NCBI RefSeq assembly: GCF_031127905.1
Contig: NZ_JARXIC010000001.1
Coordinates: 240,051-304,050, forward strand
DNA from: Thalassobacterium sedimentorum
Lineage (GTDB): Bacteria; Verrucomicrobiota; Verrucomicrobiia; Opitutales; Coraliomargaritaceae
Reading direction: 5' to 3'
Length of the DNA stretch: 64,000 nucleotides
Shown: positions 61,478-64,000 of the stretch, in pieces
Position numbering within the stretch: the stretch's first letter is position 1
Layout: every line of letters starts with the position of its first letter
Made by a program: the position numbers and the translations under genes
The notes under the pieces: generated by a model
Told to the model about the DNA's origin: nothing
The model's input: the letters and a program-made list of their open reading frames with translations, nothing else
Database searches by the model: none

Positions 61478-63511
61478 ATGTTTCCACTTGCTCTCACTAA
61501 TCTCCACCCGCTGGACCTCGGGATCATCGGAGTGATTCTCGCGATTGTTATCGGGTTCGCCATCTACTCGCAGCGATATACGCGCAGTGTGGCGGATTTC
61601 CTGTCGGCCAACCGTTGCGCCGGTCGCTACTTGCTGACCGTGGCCTCGGGCTCGGCGGGTATGGGGGCGATTTCGATCGTGGCGACTTGGGAGAAGTTTT
61701 ATCAATCGGGCTTCACCGCCTTGTTTTGGGGGCAGATGCTGGCTCCCATCGGTCTGCTGATGGCGCTGTCGGGCTGGATCATCTACCGCTACCGTGAGAC
61801 GCGGGCCATGACGCTCGCCCAGTTTCTGGAGATGCGCTACAGTCGCCGCTTCCGTGTCTTTAGCGGGGCCCTGTGCTGGTTGAGTGGTGTGTTGAACTAT
61901 GGGATTTTCCCGGCGGTCACGGCGCGGTTCTTTATCTACTTTCTGGGATTACCGGTCCACATGTGGACGGTGCCGGGCACGGGCTTGGAGTTGAATCTCA
62001 CCCTCGGTGTTGTCATGGCGATCATCCTGATCTCCGCCTTGTTTGTGACGCTGAGCGGCGGCCAGATCTCGGTCATGGTGACGGACTTTATCCAGGGGCA
62101 GATCAGCAACATCGTCTTTCTGATATTGCTTGGGGTGATGCTCTATCTCTTCCCTTGGAGTGTCATTGTCGATACCCTCATGCAGGCACCGGAGGGCGCA
62201 TCGAAGCTCAACCCTTTCGATACTGGCTCACTGCCGGACTTCAATCCGCTCTTCTTTTTGATCCTGATGTTCCTCACCGTCTACAACTACATGGTGTGGC
62301 AAGGCAGTCAGGGCTATAACGCCTCGGCGATCAGCCCGCATGAGGCGAAGATGGCTGGCATTCTCGCGCAGTTCCGCAGTGGGGTCACGTATTTGCTGAT
62401 CCCGCTGGCCGCGGTCTGCGCCTATGTGCTGATGAATGCGCCGGTGCATGAAGCCGCCACCCTGGCCACGCAGTCGACACTGGACGCGATCGGTGACCCT
62501 CAGTTGGCCAAGCAAATGACCACGACCGTGGCCATGTCGCAAATCCTGCCGATCGGAGTGGTCGGCTTGTTGGCGGTCGTCATGATCATGGCCTCGCTGG
62601 GCACGGATACCACCTACCTGCACTCCTGGGGCAGCATTTTCGTGCAGGACGTGCTCTTCCCGATTCGCCAATTGCGCGGACACGAAGATCGCTTAACTCC
62701 CGAAACCCATCTGCGCTGGTTGCGCTGGTCCATCGTCGGAGTGGCCGCGTTCACCTGGTGCTTTAGTATGATTTTCCCACTCAAGGAATACATCCTCATG
62801 TATTTCCAAGCCACCGGCGCGATCTTCACCGGCGGCGCAGGTGCCGTGCTCATCGGCGGGCTCTACTGGAAACGTGGCACCACCTCCGGCGCATGGGCAT
62901 CGATGATTGTGGGCTCCTTCCTCGCGGTGGGCGGCATCCTGACCATCAACATCATTTGGCCCAATGCCGTGCCGGCCTTACAGGATGCCTACCCCGCCAG
63001 CGAATGGATACAGTCCTTACCGGAAAAATTCTGGCTGAATGGCGTGCACATGGCCTTCCTCGCCTCCCTCTCTGCTACGGCCACTTACGTGATCGTCAGC
63101 CTACTCTCTCCCGATCCGCAGCTCAACATGGACAAGCTCCTGCACCGTGGCGAATACGAGGCCAAGACGCCTGAGGGAGCCGACCACATAGCACCCGTAG
63201 TGACCGGCTGGCGCGGACTGCTGCCCGGAGCGGAATTCACTCGGGGCGACCGGATTATTTACTACCTGAAACTGGGCTGGGTCATGTTCTTCTTTGTCAC
63301 CTTTGTCGGCATCAGCCTCTGGCAAGTCTTCTACAAATGGCCCGACCAATGGTGGGCAAACTGGTGGCTTATCAACCTCATCCTGACCGGCGTAACCGGC
63401 ACCCTCACCACCATCTGGTTCCTCATCGGCGGCTTTAAGGATCTGAAAGCGATGTTCGCCCGCCTGTCCACTATCCAGCGCGACGCCGAGGACGACGGCA
63501 CCGTTAACTAG
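61478..63511 (+). CDS. Na+:solute symporter (SSS family)
   Basis: 677 residues from ATG 61478; an in-frame GTG six codons earlier is a weaker alternative. Helices start at LGIIGVILAIVIGFAIYSQR. Signature segments: FLSANRCAGRYLLTVASGSA, RYRETRAMTLAQFLEMRYSR, VTLSGGQISVMVTDFIQGQI and GAIFTGGAGAVLIGGLYWKR. It is a clear paralogue of the symporter in the fucosidase operon (7151-9160), sharing the long C-terminal extension with LNMDKLLHRGEYE. It would import the sugar released by the operon's hydrolases. The gap of about 90 bases to the Gfo/Idh gene includes a small G+C-rich hairpin (CTCGCG...GCGAG near 61445). Confidence 0.93.
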   Translation: MFPLALTNLHPLDLGIIGVILAIVIGFAIYSQRYTRSVADFLSANRCAGRYLLTVASGSAGMGAISIVATWEKFYQSGFTALFWGQMLAPIGLLMALSGWIIYRYRETRAMTLAQFLEMRYSRRFRVFSGALCWLSGVLNYGIFPAVTARFFIYFLGLPVHMWTVPGTGLELNLTLGVVMAIILISALFVTLSGGQISVMVTDFIQGQISNIVFLILLGVMLYLFPWSVIVDTLMQAPEGASKLNPFDTGSLPDFNPLFFLILMFLTVYNYMVWQGSQGYNASAISPHEAKMAGILAQFRSGVTYLLIPLAAVCAYVLMNAPVHEAATLATQSTLDAIGDPQLAKQMTTTVAMSQILPIGVVGLLAVVMIMASLGTDTTYLHSWGSIFVQDVLFPIRQLRGHEDRLTPETHLRWLRWSIVGVAAFTWCFSMIFPLKEYILMYFQATGAIFTGGAGAVLIGGLYWKRGTTSGAWASMIVGSFLAVGGILTINIIWPNAVPALQDAYPASEWIQSLPEKFWLNGVHMAFLASLSATATYVIVSLLSPDPQLNMDKLLHRGEYEAKTPEGADHIAPVVTGWRGLLPGAEFTRGDRIIYYLKLGWVMFFFVTFVGISLWQVFYKWPDQWWANWWLINLILTGVTGTLTTIWFLIGGFKDLKAMFARLSTIQRDAEDDGTVN

Positions 63512-63559
63512 CCTGCCCTACATTTCTTGCAGCGGGGCTTTGCCACCCTGTCGATCAGT

Positions 63560-63877
63560 ATGAAACCTTTTCACATTATTCTACGCTACGGGCTGGACCC
63601 GTTCAACGGGCTGGAAGAAAACTACCGCCGCTTGCTCGACTTCGTCGATGAGTCGGGCATCGGGGAGGTCATGTTCCTGATTGCCCCCGAGGAACGAAGC
63701 CAGGGGCATGTCACGCTCGACGAGATCCAGCCATGGATTGAGGCGATCCAGCGGATCAAGCCCCTTCTCGCGGAAAAAGGAGTCGGGGTGAGCCTGAATC
63801 CCTGGACCACGACCTACCATGCCGGACGCGGACGCCACCTGCATTCGGGACAGGACTTCCGCTTAGAGGGCGTCTAA
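63560..63877 (+). pseudogene. 5' part of a sugar-metabolic gene cut by an IS element
   Basis: From ATG 63560: MKPFHIILRYGLDPFNGLEE, then SGIGEVMFLIAPEERSQGHV and KPLLAEKGVGVSLNPWTTTY, read well as the first strands of a TIM-barrel protein, but the frame ends at 63877 after about 105 codons. The coding signal breaks off at 63862; the next bases, TTAGAGGGCG, look like the junction with an IS5-type element. The intact gene would continue beyond the element, outside the window. I do not recognise the family. It is the last visible gene of the 51071 operon. Confidence 0.7.
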
Positions 63878-64000
63878 TAAATTTCCAAAACGGTTAGAAT
63901 CTAGTCGCACGCTTGAGCATGAGTCGAGTCATCGCAATATGAATCATGGCAGTAGATGACTCAATGGTAGTTTCGTAGTCTTTGGACATTCTGCGGTATT
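63863..64000 (-). mobile_element. IS5-type insertion sequence, left end, transposase C-terminus
   Basis: On the minus strand the frame from the right edge to the TAA at 63894-63896 reads YRRMSKDYETTIESSTAMIH then IAMTRLMLKRATRF, the characteristic end of IS5-superfamily DDE transposases ('KDYE...SxAMIxxAMxRLMLRR'). The element end is probably at about 63867, after TTAG at 63863-63866, which fits the YTAR target preference of IS5-group elements. The inverted repeat cannot be confirmed because the other end is outside the window. Confidence 0.75.

Noticed and set aside
1..64000. CRISPR arrays, rRNA or tRNA genes
   Set aside because: No regularly spaced repeats and no conserved RNA gene sequence were seen on either strand.

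Overview
The window looks like a marine, polysaccharide-degrading Verrucomicrobiota, most likely of the Opitutales (Puniceicoccaceae/Coraliomargaritaceae) kind. I base this on the combination of four PEP-CTERM surface proteins, three type II-secretion-style pseudopilin cargo proteins, many secreted glycoside hydrolases, Na+:solute symporters instead of SusC/SusD pairs, several LacI-type regulators and Gfo/Idh/MocA enzymes. The taxonomic call is an inference; there is no rRNA or tRNA in the window.

Layout. 1-1988: outer-membrane factor and membrane-fusion protein of an RND-type efflux pump, cut by the left edge. 2140-3340: a gene graveyard, with a LacI regulator broken by frameshifts and a stop butted against an internal fragment of a glycoside hydrolase. 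3349-16657: one long minus-strand operon encoding two secreted parallel beta-helix proteins (GH141-like), a cytoplasmic GH95-like enzyme, a Na+ symporter, an SGNH esterase, a secreted beta-sandwich protein and a GH29 alpha-L-fucosidase. This reads as a fucoside/fucan-oligosaccharide locus, but with no sulfatase in the window. A palindrome sits just upstream of its first gene. 16796-27406: GH2 enzyme, symporter and LacI in one run, then a pseudopilin, a second paralogous LacI and a PEP-CTERM protein. 28197-30163: an aldo/keto reductase and a PEP-CTERM protein with a textbook Fur box upstream. 30757-34427: a small defence island (SMC-like ATPase plus AbiEi/AbiEii toxin-antitoxin pair). 34561-40680: a six-gene oxidoreductase operon divergent from an AraC regulator, with a two-turn direct repeat between them. 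40779-48391: a second beta-helix carbohydrate enzyme, PEP-CTERM protein, pseudopilin, LacI and a double-Rossmann flavoprotein, tied together by three copies of one palindromic operator. 48754-50367: pseudopilin and PEP-CTERM protein. 51071-63877: a plus-strand catabolic operon (secreted protein, GntR/LacI chimera regulator, large TIM-barrel hydrolase, GH20-like enzyme, FAD oxidoreductase, CBM9-like lipoprotein, Gfo/Idh/MocA oxidoreductase, symporter) whose last gene is interrupted by an IS5-type element running off the right edge.

The most interesting recurring pattern is a triad of pseudopilin, PEP-CTERM protein and sugar-type HTH regulator, seen three times (23620-27406, 42597-45406, 48754-53009), each beside carbohydrate-active genes. 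Base composition is mosaic: the left edge, 34.5-40.7 kb and 51.8-63.9 kb are visibly G+C-richer, while the regions carrying the triads are A+T-richer with G-poor intergenic stretches, suggesting modular acquisition. Functions were read from protein motifs and gene context only; no database search was run.
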